From: Pseudovibrio ascidiaceicola
GTDB lineage: Bacteria > Pseudomonadota > Alphaproteobacteria > Rhizobiales > Stappiaceae
DNA length: 64,000 nucleotides
Assembly (NCBI RefSeq): GCF_900114245.1
Contig: NZ_FOSK01000004.1
Span: 186,001 to 250,000, forward strand
Direction of reading: 5' to 3'
The translations under genes and the position numbers were made by a program. Shown here piece by piece: positions 50,053 to 59,785 of the stretch. Every line of letters begins with the position of its first letter. Position 1 is the first letter of the stretch. The notes below the pieces were generated by a model. It searched no databases and was not told the origin of the DNA. It saw only the letters and a program-made list of their open reading frames with translations.

Positions 50053-51474
50053 TTACTCTGCGGCTTCTGCCAGATCCTGTTCGCCAACATACGCAGCGCC
50101 GTTGCGCAGGTAGTAGTCGTACATGGATGCCAGAGCACAAGAAACGAGACGAGCACGATCGTTGTCAGCACGGCTGGTGAGGATGATCGGCACGCGTGCA
50201 CCGGTTACAAGGCCAGCTGTTTCTGCGTGGGCAAGGAAGGTCAGCTCTTTCACGACCATGTTGCCAGCTTCGAGATTTGGCACGATCAGCACTTCTGCGC
50301 GACCTGCAACAACGGACTCAATGCCTTTGGTGCGAGCAGCTTCAAGATCAATCGCGTTATCCATCGCCAGAGGACCGTCAACGATACCGCCTTTGATCTG
50401 ACCACGCTCAGCCATCTTGGACAGCACTGCTGCGTCGATGGTGGATGGGATCGCAGGGTTCACGGTTTCAAGAGCGGACAGGATGCCAACTTTTGGTGGC
50501 TCAATGCCGATAGAACGGGCAACGTCGATTGCGTTCTGAGTGATATCAACTTTTGACATCAGGTCTGGTGCAATGTTGATTGCAGCGTCAGAGACAATGA
50601 GCGGTGTTTCACGACCTGGAACATCCATTACGAACGCGTGTGACAGGCGACGTTTGGTGCGCAGACCACCTTCACGCTTCACAACGTGGCGCAGCAGGTC
50701 GTCTGTGTGAAGGTGACCCTTCATGACAGAGCGCACACGGCCTTCGTGAACCAGCGCAACAGCTTTTGCAGCCGCAGAACCTTCATCAGGTGTGTCGATC
50801 AGCTCATAACCAGAGATGTCTGCGCCGATCTTGTCAGCTGCAGCCTGAATGCGTTTTTCCGGACCACACAGGATCGGGATGATCAGACCAGCCTGAGCGG
50901 CCATGACTGCACCACCGAGGGAGTTTGCATCGTCTGGGCACACAACAGAAGTCGGGATCGCTGGTAGCTGGGCAGCCGTTGCAACGAGGCGATCAAAGTG
51001 CTGGTGGCGCTTCATCAGCAGGCCTGGCAGCTCTTCGGCATCGTAAGAGATTGACTTAGTTGGCGCTTCTACCCGAGCTTCACCTTCAGCAACCAAAGTG
51101 CCATCATCGACTTTCACGCTGGTCGCAAGGCGGATGATGTTATCTGGCAGCTTTTCCAGAACGGTTACTGTGACGTCGAGAACCTGATCCACTTTCACCT
51201 TGTTATGGAAGGAAAGTGTCTGATCGCGGTACACGCAGCCAGGCCCTGGGAGGTAGTTGCCGACGACTGCTGAGATCAGAGTGGCGCCCCACATGAACGG
51301 TGCGGATGGGCCATCTTTCTTCTCAATGCCTTCCCACTGCGCGTTTGGCAGATGCAGTGGATTGATGTTGCCAGACGCATGCGCAAAAACGTAAAGATCG
51401 TTTGCTGTGCAGATGCGGGAGCGAGTGACGGAATCTCCGACCTGAATTTGGTCATAGGTCCGATTGGTAGCCAT
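50053..51474 (-). CDS. pta: MaoC-like dehydratase domain fused to phosphate acetyltransferase
   Basis: A 473-residue protein from the ATG at 51474 after AGAGG. The N-terminal MaoC-like hot-dog domain (about 1-150) has RTYDQIQVGDSVTRSR, FAHASGNINPLHL and PFMWGATLISAVVGNYLPGP. The C-terminal Pta domain (about 165-465) has IPILCGPEKRIQAAADKIGA, GHLHTDDLLRHVV, VSDAAINIAPDLMSK and GARVPIILTSRADNDRARLV. The fusion is annotated in many alphaproteobacteria as bifunctional enoyl-CoA hydratase/phosphate acetyltransferase. With AckA it would make or use acetyl phosphate; the role of the hot-dog domain is unproven. Confidence 0.93.
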   Translation of the reverse strand: MATNRTYDQIQVGDSVTRSRICTANDLYVFAHASGNINPLHLPNAQWEGIEKKDGPSAPFMWGATLISAVVGNYLPGPGCVYRDQTLSFHNKVKVDQVLDVTVTVLEKLPDNIIRLATSVKVDDGTLVAEGEARVEAPTKSISYDAEELPGLLMKRHQHFDRLVATAAQLPAIPTSVVCPDDANSLGGAVMAAQAGLIIPILCGPEKRIQAAADKIGADISGYELIDTPDEGSAAAKAVALVHEGRVRSVMKGHLHTDDLLRHVVKREGGLRTKRRLSHAFVMDVPGRETPLIVSDAAINIAPDLMSKVDITQNAIDVARSIGIEPPKVGILSALETVNPAIPSTIDAAVLSKMAERGQIKGGIVDGPLAMDNAIDLEAARTKGIESVVAGRAEVLIVPNLEAGNMVVKELTFLAHAETAGLVTGARVPIILTSRADNDRARLVSCALASMYDYYLRNGAAYVGEQDLAEAAE

Positions 51475-51838
51475 TGATAGCCTCTTTTCATTTTCCACAT
51501 ACCGCACCAGCCCGAGCTCATGAGTATTGCGATAGGGCTCATGAGGGGAGGTCTCAGCCATACTATCGCAGCTCTGTGACTGTTCAGCGATATGTGCGTT
51601 AAATTCTTCGCCAAGCTTGGGGCGCTTATTCAACATTTGAGCTAACAAATCTATCGGTAAAGATCCCAAAACAGCAGTTTTTGGCGATCTGCGAAGTTAT
51701 GACACATCAATCTTTAGATTACAGCGCCAAATCTTACGTAGTTGTTCGTAACGCAATGTAACATTGGCTATTGTGATATTCTAGACAAGGGCTGTCGAGC
51801 AAAATCACGAAGCCCTTGAGTTAGACTGCAAGTTTCGT
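51475..51838. other. 364-bp intergenic region pta/pilus N-domain gene
   Basis: It holds the presumed pta promoter region and one hairpin (CAAGGGCT/AGCCCTTG, 51786-51818) just beyond the stop of the leftward pilus-type gene, a possible weak terminator with little T tail. No gene supported. Confidence 0.45.
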
Positions 51839-52360
51839 TTACTCATCATTGCCTGCCAAAATACCATTCTCTGCCAGTTCATTACGCAAGCTGATGGTTT
51901 CGGCGACATCCTCGATCTTTTTCTTATTGTCACCAAGACGTAGGACTTCATGGCAGTCGGGGTTGCAGGAGTAGGTGAAGCGGTTGTTGTTGCGTTGGAT
52001 GGCGACGTAGCCGGCCATTTCTGCGGTTACGGTGATAAGTTCTTCAACAACGGGCTCGGAGGCGTCGTTCAGGACAACCAGGTTGGTGGTGCCGTAGGAT
52101 TTGCCGGTGATCACGATTGTCAGGCGGTCGTGCACTGTCACATCTGCAATGCTTGGATTTCCAAGAATGATGGTTTCAGCAGGCTCTTCGAGACGGAAGA
52201 CTTTTGCCTGGTCGGCAACCACTTCAACATCTGCATAAGCTGGTGCGATTGAAGTCGCAGCAATGCCCACGGTCATCGCAGTAGAGATTGCGACAGAGGC
52301 AATTTTTGACGAACGATCAGAGACCTGTTTTTGCAGCTTCCAAAACACGGCAAACCCCAC
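51839..52360 (-). CDS. stand-alone CpaC/RcpA-type N-domain protein (pilus assembly N-terminal domain)
   Basis: A 173-residue protein with a GTG start (another GTG 12 bp downstream is possible). A signal peptide runs to about YADVEVVAD. The exported domain has the pattern of the N-terminal region of Tad-pilus secretins: VFRLEEPAETIILGNPSIAD, VTVHDRLTIVITGKSYGTTN and LVVLNDASEPVVEE. It is followed by a short tail with a Cys pair (TYSCNPDCHEVLRLG). No secretin barrel follows, so it cannot form a channel itself. It is 10 kb from the tad operon in this window and may be a pilus accessory or an independent periplasmic protein. Confidence 0.8.
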   Translation of the reverse strand: MGFAVFWKLQKQVSDRSSKIASVAISTAMTVGIAATSIAPAYADVEVVADQAKVFRLEEPAETIILGNPSIADVTVHDRLTIVITGKSYGTTNLVVLNDASEPVVEELITVTAEMAGYVAIQRNNNRFTYSCNPDCHEVLRLGDNKKKIEDVAETISLRNELAENGILAGNDE

Positions 52361-52488
52361 CGAATAACTGTTAAATTTTACCAGTTATTTGTGCGATAAT
52401 TTTAGTGAACGAAAACCTAATTTGCGCGTGTTGATGGGGCAGATATGCCGATAATGCGCTTTATGGTTAAGCACGAGTAAACATCGGC

Positions 52489-53358
52489 TCAACTTAGCCT
52501 CTTCACAGAGGTGAGCTGACCAAATTCGTTCTCGCCAATGCGTTTGAGAGCTGCCTGAATCCCCTCATAAGCAACTGTCATTGTGTAACCGTTGGCATGC
52601 AGCAAGGTCTCAGAATCAGACATTACGCCCACGTGCCCCTTCCAAAACATCAAGTCGCCGCGCTGCAGAGTTGGAAGGTCACCGGAGAGGTCGAGCTGCT
52701 CACCCAGCATAGCTTCCTGCATATCCGCATCACGAGGGGCATTTACACCGCCTGTTTGCAATGCAAGTTGGATAAGGCCTGAGCAATCCAGCCCAAGTGT
52801 TGATCGTCCCCCCCACAGATATGGCGTTCCGACCATAGCTTCAGCTGCTTTCACCCAGTCAACCGCTTTCTCAGCCTGCTCTACCAAGTGTTTTTTGACT
52901 ATAAACGAGCCATCAGCAAGCTTTGCAAACTCCAATCCTCGTGTGGTCTCGTGTCCTACCACGCTTACGAGCGCTCCCATTGAGACCTGCCCTAATACTG
53001 GGCGTTTCATTTCGGCTTCCGGGTAGCGGTAGGTTCTCAGAGCCGTCACTCTGTGGGTTGTTTGCTCAACTGGGCCTAGCGCGTTCGTCGGCAACCAGCC
53101 AACATAGCCGTCTGTTTGCAGCTGACCCCAAGACCATCCTTCTGGCGTTGTCTCGAATACACGAAAGGCTTCGCCGAAATTCAGTTCGGTATCGATCCCG
53201 CACGCAAAGTCTGGCCGAGCGCGTAGTTCAACCTTGTCTGCTTTTACAGAATAGTTTGTCCCCTCAACAAAGCGCTCGGATTGCACCTGACCGCGATAGT
53301 CAGTCGAAGCCAGATCTGGCCTTACCGGATGTAAACGGCGGTCAAGTTGAACAGTCAT
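52489..53358 (-). CDS. NlpC/P60-family cell-wall peptidase with SH3-like domain
   Basis: A 289-residue protein. The N-terminal half contains SH3-like repeats (ALRTYRYPEAEMKRPVLGQV, VSMGALVSVVGHE). The C-terminal catalytic domain has the Cys nucleophile in GLDCSGLIQLALQ, the His in FWKGHVGVMSD and the polar third residue in LLHANGYTMTV. It should cleave gamma-D-Glu-DAP-type bonds in peptidoglycan peptides. No classic signal peptide is visible (MTVQLDRRLHPV start). It lies downstream of marR and the aminopeptidase gene on the same strand, a pairing common in alphaproteobacteria and suggestive of peptide recycling. Confidence 0.9.
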   Translation of the reverse strand: MTVQLDRRLHPVRPDLASTDYRGQVQSERFVEGTNYSVKADKVELRARPDFACGIDTELNFGEAFRVFETTPEGWSWGQLQTDGYVGWLPTNALGPVEQTTHRVTALRTYRYPEAEMKRPVLGQVSMGALVSVVGHETTRGLEFAKLADGSFIVKKHLVEQAEKAVDWVKAAEAMVGTPYLWGGRSTLGLDCSGLIQLALQTGGVNAPRDADMQEAMLGEQLDLSGDLPTLQRGDLMFWKGHVGVMSDSETLLHANGYTMTVAYEGIQAALKRIGENEFGQLTSVKRLS

Positions 53359-53421
53359 GTGGGAGCTCTCTCCAATCAGAATGGCATAGCGGAATGATAA
53401 TGTCTTGGTTCCGCCTTTCGA

Positions 53422-53772
53422 TCAACGCGAAAGGCCTTGAGCTTTTTCTGATACCAGATCACCAAGCTGTTCCAGATACAGCGCCCCTGCAACTGTGCGT
53501 GTGACAACGACATTGCGTCGATCATTTTCATCACGCTTTCTGGAAAGCAGTTTGTTTGTTCCAAGGGTATCCAAGGCACGCGTAATTGCAGGCTTGGTAA
53601 CCCCTAGCTTTTGCGCAAGTCCGCGCACGGTATGTGGTGGAGGCTCAAGATATACAGTTAAAAGAATAGACATTTGGCGAGCAGTCAAATCCTGATCTGC
53701 TGCGCGCACCAATTCCAACACTACATCATGCCATAGCTTAAGCGCCTGCGACGGGCGGATCTCTACGGGCAT
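53422..53772 (-). CDS. small MarR-family transcriptional regulator
   Basis: A 116-residue protein. The winged-helix core is recognisable from LTARQMSILLTVYLEPPPHT, VRGLAQKLGVTKPAITRALD, LGTNKLLSRKRDENDRRNVV and the closing VTRTVAGALYLEQLG. It is shorter than most MarR proteins (about 140) because the dimerisation helices are brief. It sits between the NlpC/P60 and leucyl aminopeptidase genes. Confidence 0.85.
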   Translation of the reverse strand: MPVEIRPSQALKLWHDVVLELVRAADQDLTARQMSILLTVYLEPPPHTVRGLAQKLGVTKPAITRALDTLGTNKLLSRKRDENDRRNVVVTRTVAGALYLEQLGDLVSEKAQGLSR

Positions 53773-53883
53773 ATTTATTCGTCCTAATCCCTATTGCAGG
53801 CTAAAACCTAGCCTGCAAATCATTTCGGGACCCTTACCAGATTGAGGTATTAAGTAATTTTGACAGCGCAATCCGTACTTTGC

Positions 53884-55278
53884 TTAGCCCAATCGGGTCT
53901 TCAACATGTCAAAAAGTGCCCGAATTGCCTGGGCTTCTCCTCCATGGGTCCTAAAATCTTTCTCAATTGGGGTCCAACCGTAGATATCAAGATGTACCCA
54001 GCTGCCTGCGTTTTCAACGAATCTCTGAAGGAACAAAGCTGCAGTGATTGAGCCTGCAAAACCTGCTCCGCTTGTGTTGATGTTTGCCAGATCAGCTGTT
54101 TTGGAGGTGATGTACTTTTTGTATGGCTTCCAGAGCGGCAAGCGCCACAAAGGATCATTCACCGCTTCACTGTGAACAGCGATCGTCTCAGCCAAGTCCT
54201 CATCATCTGTATAGTATGGCGGCAAATCAGGCCCCAGTGCGACACGGGCTGCACCTGTCAGCGTTGCCATATCAACAATCAGCTCCGGGCTCTCTTCATC
54301 AGCCAGCGCAAGTGCATCTGCCAGGACCAGGCGTCCTTCAGCATCTGTGTTGCCGATCTCGACAGAAAGGCCCTTACGACTTGTAAAAATGTCTGACGGG
54401 CGGAATGAGCGGCCCGAGATCGCATTTTCAACTGCAGGAATAATCACGCGCAAGCGCATTGGCAGCTCGGCTTTCATGATCATTGCTGCTAGGCCAAGAA
54501 CATTTGCCGCGCCGCCCATATCCTTTTTCATAAGGATCATGCCGGCAGCTGGTTTCACATCCAACCCACCACTGTCGAAAATTACGCCTTTGCCGACCAA
54601 CGTGATTTTCGGATCAGTCTCTTTACCCCAGGTCGCATCGATCAGACGCGGCGCTCTGTCACTGCCATTGCCGACAGCATGCACAAGCGGAAACTCGTTC
54701 TCCAGAACATCACCCATGATGATTTTTGAGGACCCGCCGTGATCTTCAAAAAGCTGAGAAGCTGCTGCGGCTAGTTCTTCCGGCCCCATATCATTTGCAG
54801 GGGTATTGATGAGATCTTTTGCAAGGTGCGCGCCAGCGATAATTGGTGCCAGCTCTTCCAAAATGCCCGGCTCGCTAATGACTAGCTGAGACTTCGGCGC
54901 AGGAATTTTCTTGTAGGCATCAAAACGGTAGGCTGCGAGAGAGAAACCGAGAGCGATACCAGCTGGATCTTCAAAGCCTTTTGAAAGTTCAAACGCGCCA
55001 GCTGGGAGCTTTTTGTTAAGAGCAGCGCCTGTTTCTAAAGCGTCTCTCTGGCTTTCGCCGTAGCCAAACAGAATAGTTTCAATCTCACCGGCTTCATTTG
55101 GAACTGCCAGAGTTTCTCCAAAAGCAGCTGTAAACTCCTGCGCGTTTGCCCAAGACTTTGCCATGGCACCAGAGGCATCAAGATGTGCGTCCAACTCACT
55201 CGCGGAGAGCGCGACAACCGGGATTGGATTTACTGTTTCATCGGCAGAAATTAACGGACCGTGCACCGGGAGCTCCAT
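53884..55278 (-). CDS. M17 leucyl aminopeptidase family protein
   Basis: A 464-residue metallopeptidase. The N-terminal domain (1-165) is variable. The C-terminal catalytic domain has LINTPANDMGPEELAAAASQ, VGKGVIFDSGGLDVKPAAGM with the metal Lys and Asp, the signature NTDAEGRLVLADALALADEE, and MATLTGAARVALGPDLPPYY. It removes N-terminal amino acids in the cytoplasm. It is the first of a leftward run with marR and the NlpC/P60 gene. Confidence 0.93.
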   Translation of the reverse strand: MELPVHGPLISADETVNPIPVVALSASELDAHLDASGAMAKSWANAQEFTAAFGETLAVPNEAGEIETILFGYGESQRDALETGAALNKKLPAGAFELSKGFEDPAGIALGFSLAAYRFDAYKKIPAPKSQLVISEPGILEELAPIIAGAHLAKDLINTPANDMGPEELAAAASQLFEDHGGSSKIIMGDVLENEFPLVHAVGNGSDRAPRLIDATWGKETDPKITLVGKGVIFDSGGLDVKPAAGMILMKKDMGGAANVLGLAAMIMKAELPMRLRVIIPAVENAISGRSFRPSDIFTSRKGLSVEIGNTDAEGRLVLADALALADEESPELIVDMATLTGAARVALGPDLPPYYTDDEDLAETIAVHSEAVNDPLWRLPLWKPYKKYITSKTADLANINTSGAGFAGSITAALFLQRFVENAGSWVHLDIYGWTPIEKDFRTHGGEAQAIRALFDMLKTRLG

Positions 55279-55478
55279 TTATGAGATGTTTGAAATTTGT
55301 GTTCTGTCCTATACAGACAGCGTTGTGGCAACCTAACGACGTTACTTGTTCTGCGCAAGGCATTCGGCTTGCTGCTCCCCCGTCCAACCAAGGGCTCAGC
55401 CAAGCCAAATTAACCAGAAATTAGGGATAATATTAGATTTTCAAACAATATTTGAATTGCTTCGTTGCTGAGGGTTCC

Positions 55479-56261
55479 ATGGCCGTATTTGACCGCACAC
55501 ACACAACCAAGATGTCTTCTGGCATTTTAAGAAGTGCAACAGCTGTTTCACTGCTGCTGATTTGCGGGCTTGCACTTTCCGGCTGCGCGACCAACAAACC
55601 GCGTGCTCAGGCATCTATCTCACAGAGCCAGCAACTGAAGCCCGGCTCACAAGAGATGCAGCAAGCCCTCGCCTACTGGGGCGGAGTGTATGCCAAGGAC
55701 CAGAAAAGCCCACGTACAATCCTGAACTTTGCAGCAGCTTTGAGAATTGACGGCCAGGGCGAGCAAGCAGAGGCCATTTTGCGGCGTGGCGTCATTGCTA
55801 ATGCAGACAACACCACGATCGCAGCAAGCTATGGCAAAGTGCTGGCTGAAAACGGTAAGCTGCAGGAAGCGCTCAACGTTATTGACAATGCGTTTGACCC
55901 AGCCCAACCGAACTGGAAAATGCTTTCTGCCAAGGCAGCAATTCTGGATCAACTTGGTGAGACAAAGCAGGCACGTACGACTTATCAGCAAGCACTAAAG
56001 CTCTCACCAAATGAGCCATCAGTTTTGAATAATCTGGGAATGTCCTACCTGCTGGGAGGCGACCTGCGCAATGCAGAAACAACTTTGCGAACAGCATTGG
56101 ATACAGGCAAAGCTGCCAGTCAGGTACGCCAGAACCTTGCTCTGACCCTCGGCCTGCAAGGCCGCTTTGACGAAGCCGTTCGCGTCGCCCAATCCGACAT
56201 AGACCCACGCCAAGCCGCCGAGAACGTGGCGTATTTGAAGACGATGTTGGGTAAGGCGTAA
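55479..56261 (+). CDS. tadD: TadD-like TPR lipoprotein of the Tad pilus
   Basis: A 260-residue protein from an ATG after GAGGGTTCC; a later ATG at 55512 is possible. A lipoprotein signal ends in LSGC (about residue 39). Tetratricopeptide repeats follow through about 80-250 (ALRIDGQGEQAEAILRRGVI, ARTTYQQALKLSPNEPSVLN, NNLGMSYLLGGDLRNAETTL). TadD is an outer-membrane-directed lipoprotein thought to help secretin assembly. It is transcribed towards the tad operon, 4 bp from the end of tadC. Confidence 0.88.
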   Translation: MAVFDRTHTTKMSSGILRSATAVSLLLICGLALSGCATNKPRAQASISQSQQLKPGSQEMQQALAYWGGVYAKDQKSPRTILNFAAALRIDGQGEQAEAILRRGVIANADNTTIAASYGKVLAENGKLQEALNVIDNAFDPAQPNWKMLSAKAAILDQLGETKQARTTYQQALKLSPNEPSVLNNLGMSYLLGGDLRNAETTLRTALDTGKAASQVRQNLALTLGLQGRFDEAVRVAQSDIDPRQAAENVAYLKTMLGKA

Positions 56262-56265
56262 CGGG

Positions 56266-57240
56266 TTAGAATGTTTGCATCGCCTGAATTACCGCAGGAC
56301 CGATGATTACGATGAACAACACAGGTAAGAAAAACATTATCATAGGAACTGTTAGTTTCGGAGGCAACGCTGCAGCTTTTCGCTCAGCTTCCTGCATCCG
56401 AGTTTGCCGGTTCTCATCTGACAAAACTCTAAGAGCATTCCCGATTGGCGTACCATACCTTTCAGCCTGAATTAGAGCAATAACAACATTATTGACGCCT
56501 TCAAGGCCAGTCCTCTCTGCTAGGTTTTGGTAGGCCTTCTTTCGCTCATCTAAGTAGGAAAGCTCTGCGTTGGCCAGCACTAGTTCTTCAGCTAGTGCTG
56601 CAGATTGCGCTCCAATTTCTTCCGCAACTTTCTTGAAAGCCGCTTCAATCGACATACCAGATTCAACACAAATAAGCATTAAGTCCATCGCATCTGGCCA
56701 CGCCATGCGAATAGTCTCTTGCCGCTTCGAAATTTGATTCTGCACAAAAATACTTGGGGCATAGAAGCCAACTGCAGAAAATAGGAGGCTGATACAAAGA
56801 GTACCCAAGATCGGAATATCTAACTTTAAAACAATTACTAGATAAGCAAATGCAAGAGCAAAAAAACCTATTGGTAATACAATCTGCAGAAAAAGGTATG
56901 AATAGAGAGGGGATGGCCCTCTATAACCCGCCATCTTGAGTTTTTTTATTACGCCATCATTCGATAAAAGATTCTTCAAGTTATATTTATCGACAAAGTC
57001 TCGCACACTTTCTTTAGGGCTACTCCTAAGCGCTGCACGTTGAAACTCTTTGCTATTGGCAAGGCGATTACGCTCGCGTGTTCTAATTTTCTCTCTCTCA
57101 AGAGCAACTGACTTCATGCGGTTTTTAAGTTCATCGCGCTCAAAAAAAGGCATCAAAAGCGTATAAGCAGTTCCAGATACTGCAAGCAATGTGAGAATGA
57201 CTACAAATAAGTTGTTATTTCCAAGATCTGCAATTGTCAT
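56266..57240 (-). CDS. tadC: Tad pilus inner-membrane platform protein TadC
   Basis: A 324-residue protein from the ATG at 57240 behind AGGAATCC. It has an N-terminal helix, a cytoplasmic stretch and a GspF-type domain (about 165-290) with WPDAMDLMLICVESGMSIEA, AFKKVAEEIG and ALIQAERYGTPIGNALRVLS, plus C-terminal helices. It would pair with TadB to form the platform for the Flp pilus. Last gene of the leftward tad operon. Confidence 0.92.
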   Translation of the reverse strand: MTIADLGNNNLFVVILTLLAVSGTAYTLLMPFFERDELKNRMKSVALEREKIRTRERNRLANSKEFQRAALRSSPKESVRDFVDKYNLKNLLSNDGVIKKLKMAGYRGPSPLYSYLFLQIVLPIGFFALAFAYLVIVLKLDIPILGTLCISLLFSAVGFYAPSIFVQNQISKRQETIRMAWPDAMDLMLICVESGMSIEAAFKKVAEEIGAQSAALAEELVLANAELSYLDERKKAYQNLAERTGLEGVNNVVIALIQAERYGTPIGNALRVLSDENRQTRMQEAERKAAALPPKLTVPMIMFFLPVLFIVIIGPAVIQAMQTF

Positions 57241-57250
57241 CTCTGGATTC

Positions 57251-58270
57251 CTATATCTTGAAGTCAATCATTTTCCGCATGACGAAGATCCCAATAGTCA
57301 TCCAGGTAAGGCCAACAGCTACGAGAATTAGACCAATATCAGTATCCACGAGCAAACGAATATAACTTGGGGCGATTAAGTACAACATGATCGTCACGAT
57401 GAAGGGGAGGGAGCCGATGATTGCTGCCGATGATTTTGCTTCTTGGCTGACCGCTCGAATTTTTCCTTTCATCTCCTTGCGCTGTCGTAATGTCTTTGAA
57501 AGATTGTTGAGCGCATCTGAAAGGCTCCCGCCAGCTTGCGCTTGAATAGCAAAGACAATTGCAAGGAAGTTTGTTTCCTGCAAAGGCACTCTTTTAGGCA
57601 TATTCTGAATTGCTTCAGCCAGCGGTATACCCATTTGCATTTTATCTAAAACCAGTGCGAACTCTAACCCAACTGGATCTTTTGCCTCAGAAGCAGCAAC
57701 ATGCAGACATTCCCCTAATGGCATGCCAGACTTGATGCCACGAACTATGATATCGACTGCATTTGGAAATTCATCAAGGAACTGATTGAAGCGTTTTTTA
57801 CGCCTCCTTGAAACGTAGAATCGCGGTATACCAAAGACTCCTACAAATAAAAGCGCTATTGAAATCCATAAGGACTGTCCTGAAAAAAAACTTACCGCGA
57901 AGACAATGCAACCACAGACCACTGAAATGAAATAGAACTTGGACTTAGACCAAGACAAACCAGCTTGTCCTATCCAATCCGTAAAAATAGGTTTGTCTGC
58001 ATTTTTCTTCTTCGCAGCTTGCGCCGCTTCCATAGCGTTGAGCTGGTCCTGAACAGTTTTCCTACGGGCCGTGACATCAATTTTCTGAGACCGCCCACTT
58101 TGTTGAGTTCCATTTTTCTGAACCAACCCCTCTTTTCGTTTCCCAAGTTTGTCTTTGGAAAACAGAGGCATCAAGAGTGTGAACGTGATTCCGACTACAC
58201 TCACCACAATCAATGCTGAGATCAAATAATCAGCAAGTGGAGAAACCAGAAAACTATTCAAGTCAGCCAT
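57251..58270 (-). CDS. tadB: Tad pilus inner-membrane platform protein TadB
   Basis: A 339-residue protein from the ATG at 58270 after GGAGG; it overlaps the end of tadA by 8 bp. A first helix (about 14-36) is followed by a cytoplasmic stretch, two helices near 100-140, and the GspF-type domain with FPNAVDIIVRGIKSGMPLGE, CLHVAASEAKDPVG and FAIQAQAGGSLSDALNNLSK. It forms the assembly platform with TadC. Confidence 0.93.
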   Translation of the reverse strand: MADLNSFLVSPLADYLISALIVVSVVGITFTLLMPLFSKDKLGKRKEGLVQKNGTQQSGRSQKIDVTARRKTVQDQLNAMEAAQAAKKKNADKPIFTDWIGQAGLSWSKSKFYFISVVCGCIVFAVSFFSGQSLWISIALLFVGVFGIPRFYVSRRRKKRFNQFLDEFPNAVDIIVRGIKSGMPLGECLHVAASEAKDPVGLEFALVLDKMQMGIPLAEAIQNMPKRVPLQETNFLAIVFAIQAQAGGSLSDALNNLSKTLRQRKEMKGKIRAVSQEAKSSAAIIGSLPFIVTIMLYLIAPSYIRLLVDTDIGLILVAVGLTWMTIGIFVMRKMIDFKI

Positions 58271-59744
58271 GTAATCCTCCAGAGACATCTGAAGCATCCA
58301 ACGCACGGGCGAGACGTTCTTCTTCGTTGAAGTATCTTGCTCTTTCCCAGAAGAGCGGTCGGCCAATGCCGGTAGAGCGGTGTTGACCTACAATCTTACC
58401 GTTCGCATCTTCTCCTGTGATGTCATAGGTGAAGAGATCCTGTGTCGTGATGACATCTCCCTCCATTCCAACAACTTCGGTGATGTGAGTAATGCGGCGC
58501 GAACCATCTCTTAGGCGCGCGGCCTGAACAATCACATCAATCGAACCAACAATGATCTCGCGTACTGTTTTAGATGGAAGAGAGAAGCCACCAAGGGCGA
58601 TCATGGATTCAATACGCTTTAGACACTCCCGTGGTGAGTTGGAGTGGATCGTGCCCATTGAGCCATCGTGACCGGTGTTCATCGCCTGAAGCAAATCAAA
58701 TACTTCCGGGCCACGAACCTCACCTACGATGATACGTTCAGGACGCATACGCAGGCAGTTTTTTACGAGATCACGCATTGTGATCTCGCCTTCACCTTCC
58801 AGGTTTGGAGGTCTGGTTTCCAATCTGACAACATGTGGCTGCTGAAGTTGAAGTTCAGCACTGTCTTCGCAAGTGATAATGCGTTCCGTGCTATCGATAT
58901 AGCGTGTCAAACAGTTCAAAAGCGTAGTTTTGCCTGAGCCCGTACCACCTGAAATAACCGTGTTACATTGTACCCGGCCTATGATTTCCAGGATCTCAGC
59001 GCCTTCACGCGAAATCGAACCAAAATTCACCAGCTGATCGAGGGTAAGCTTGTCTTTCTTAAACTTACGAATTGTAAGTGCTGGCCCGTCCAATGACAAC
59101 GGTGGGGCGATCACGTTCACACGAGAGCCATCAGGTAGGCGCGCATCACATATTGGGCTGGCTTCATCAACACGACGGCCAACCTGAGACACAATCCGCT
59201 GACAGATGTTCATCAGCTGACGATTATCGCGAAACTGGATGTTTGTTTGCTCCACCATGCCAGCTGTTTCAATGTAGATGGTGTTCGCCCCGTTCACCAT
59301 GATATCGGCAATGTCATCACGGGCTAATAGCGGCTCAAGTGGTCCGTAGCCCAGCACATCGTTACAAATGTCTTCGAGCAGGTCTTCCTGCTCAGCAATC
59401 GACATGACGAGGTTTTTGAGGGCAATAATGTCATTGACGACATCCCGGATCTCGTCACGTGCATCTTCTTGATCCAACCGGCTCAACTGCGAAAGATCGA
59501 TTGCCTCCACCAATGCATTGAAAATCGATGCTTTGGTTGCATAGTACTCCTGAGTTCTTTTGGTCTCCGGTGCTGTGTCCTTTGGCTTTTCTTGCTGAAC
59601 TTCTACAGCAGGCGATTTAGATCTTATGGCGCTTGGCGTGTCTTGAACAGCAGGCGTTACCGACTGTTTCTGTATCACTGGGTTTACAGGAGCAGACTTT
59701 GGACCTTTATTTCCAAATTCACCGTTGCCACGTCTACCAAACAT
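58263..59744 (-). CDS. cpaF: Tad pilus assembly ATPase TadA/CpaF
   Basis: A 493-residue secretion ATPase. An N-terminal Pro/Lys-rich region (to about 65) precedes the N-domain and the ATPase core. Walker A is [15 protein letters not shown]. The Asp box is [20 protein letters not shown], the Walker B region is [20 protein letters not shown], and the His box is [20 protein letters not shown]. It powers Flp pilus extension, and in some species retraction. Confidence 0.95.
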   Translation of the reverse strand: MFGRRGNGEFGNKGPKSAPVNPVIQKQSVTPAVQDTPSAIRSKSPAVEVQQEKPKDTAPETKRTQEYYATKASIFNALVEAIDLSQLSRLDQEDARDEIRDVVNDIIALKNLVMSIAEQEDLLEDICNDVLGYGPLEPLLARDDIADIMVNGANTIYIETAGMVEQTNIQFRDNRQLMNICQRIVSQVGRRVDEASPICDARLPDGSRVNVIAPPLSLDGPALTIRKFKKDKLTLDQLVNFGSISREGAEILEIIGRVQCNTVISGGTGSGKTTLLNCLTRYIDSTERIITCEDSAELQLQQPHVVRLETRPPNLEGEGEITMRDLVKNCLRMRPERIIVGEVRGPEVFDLLQAMNTGHDGSMGTIHSNSPRECLKRIESMIALGGFSLPSKTVREIIVGSIDVIVQAARLRDGSRRITHITEVVGMEGDVITTQDLFTYDITGEDANGKIVGQHRSTGIGRPLFWERARYFNEEERLARALDASDVSGGLHG

Positions 59745-59785
59745 ATTCTTCCGCCTTTGAAATCAGCACAAACTCAACCAGAGGA

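Noticed and set aside
49831-50556. Open frame spanning the ackA/pta junction on the plus strand
   Set aside because: It crosses two confident genes on the other strand and shows no domain.
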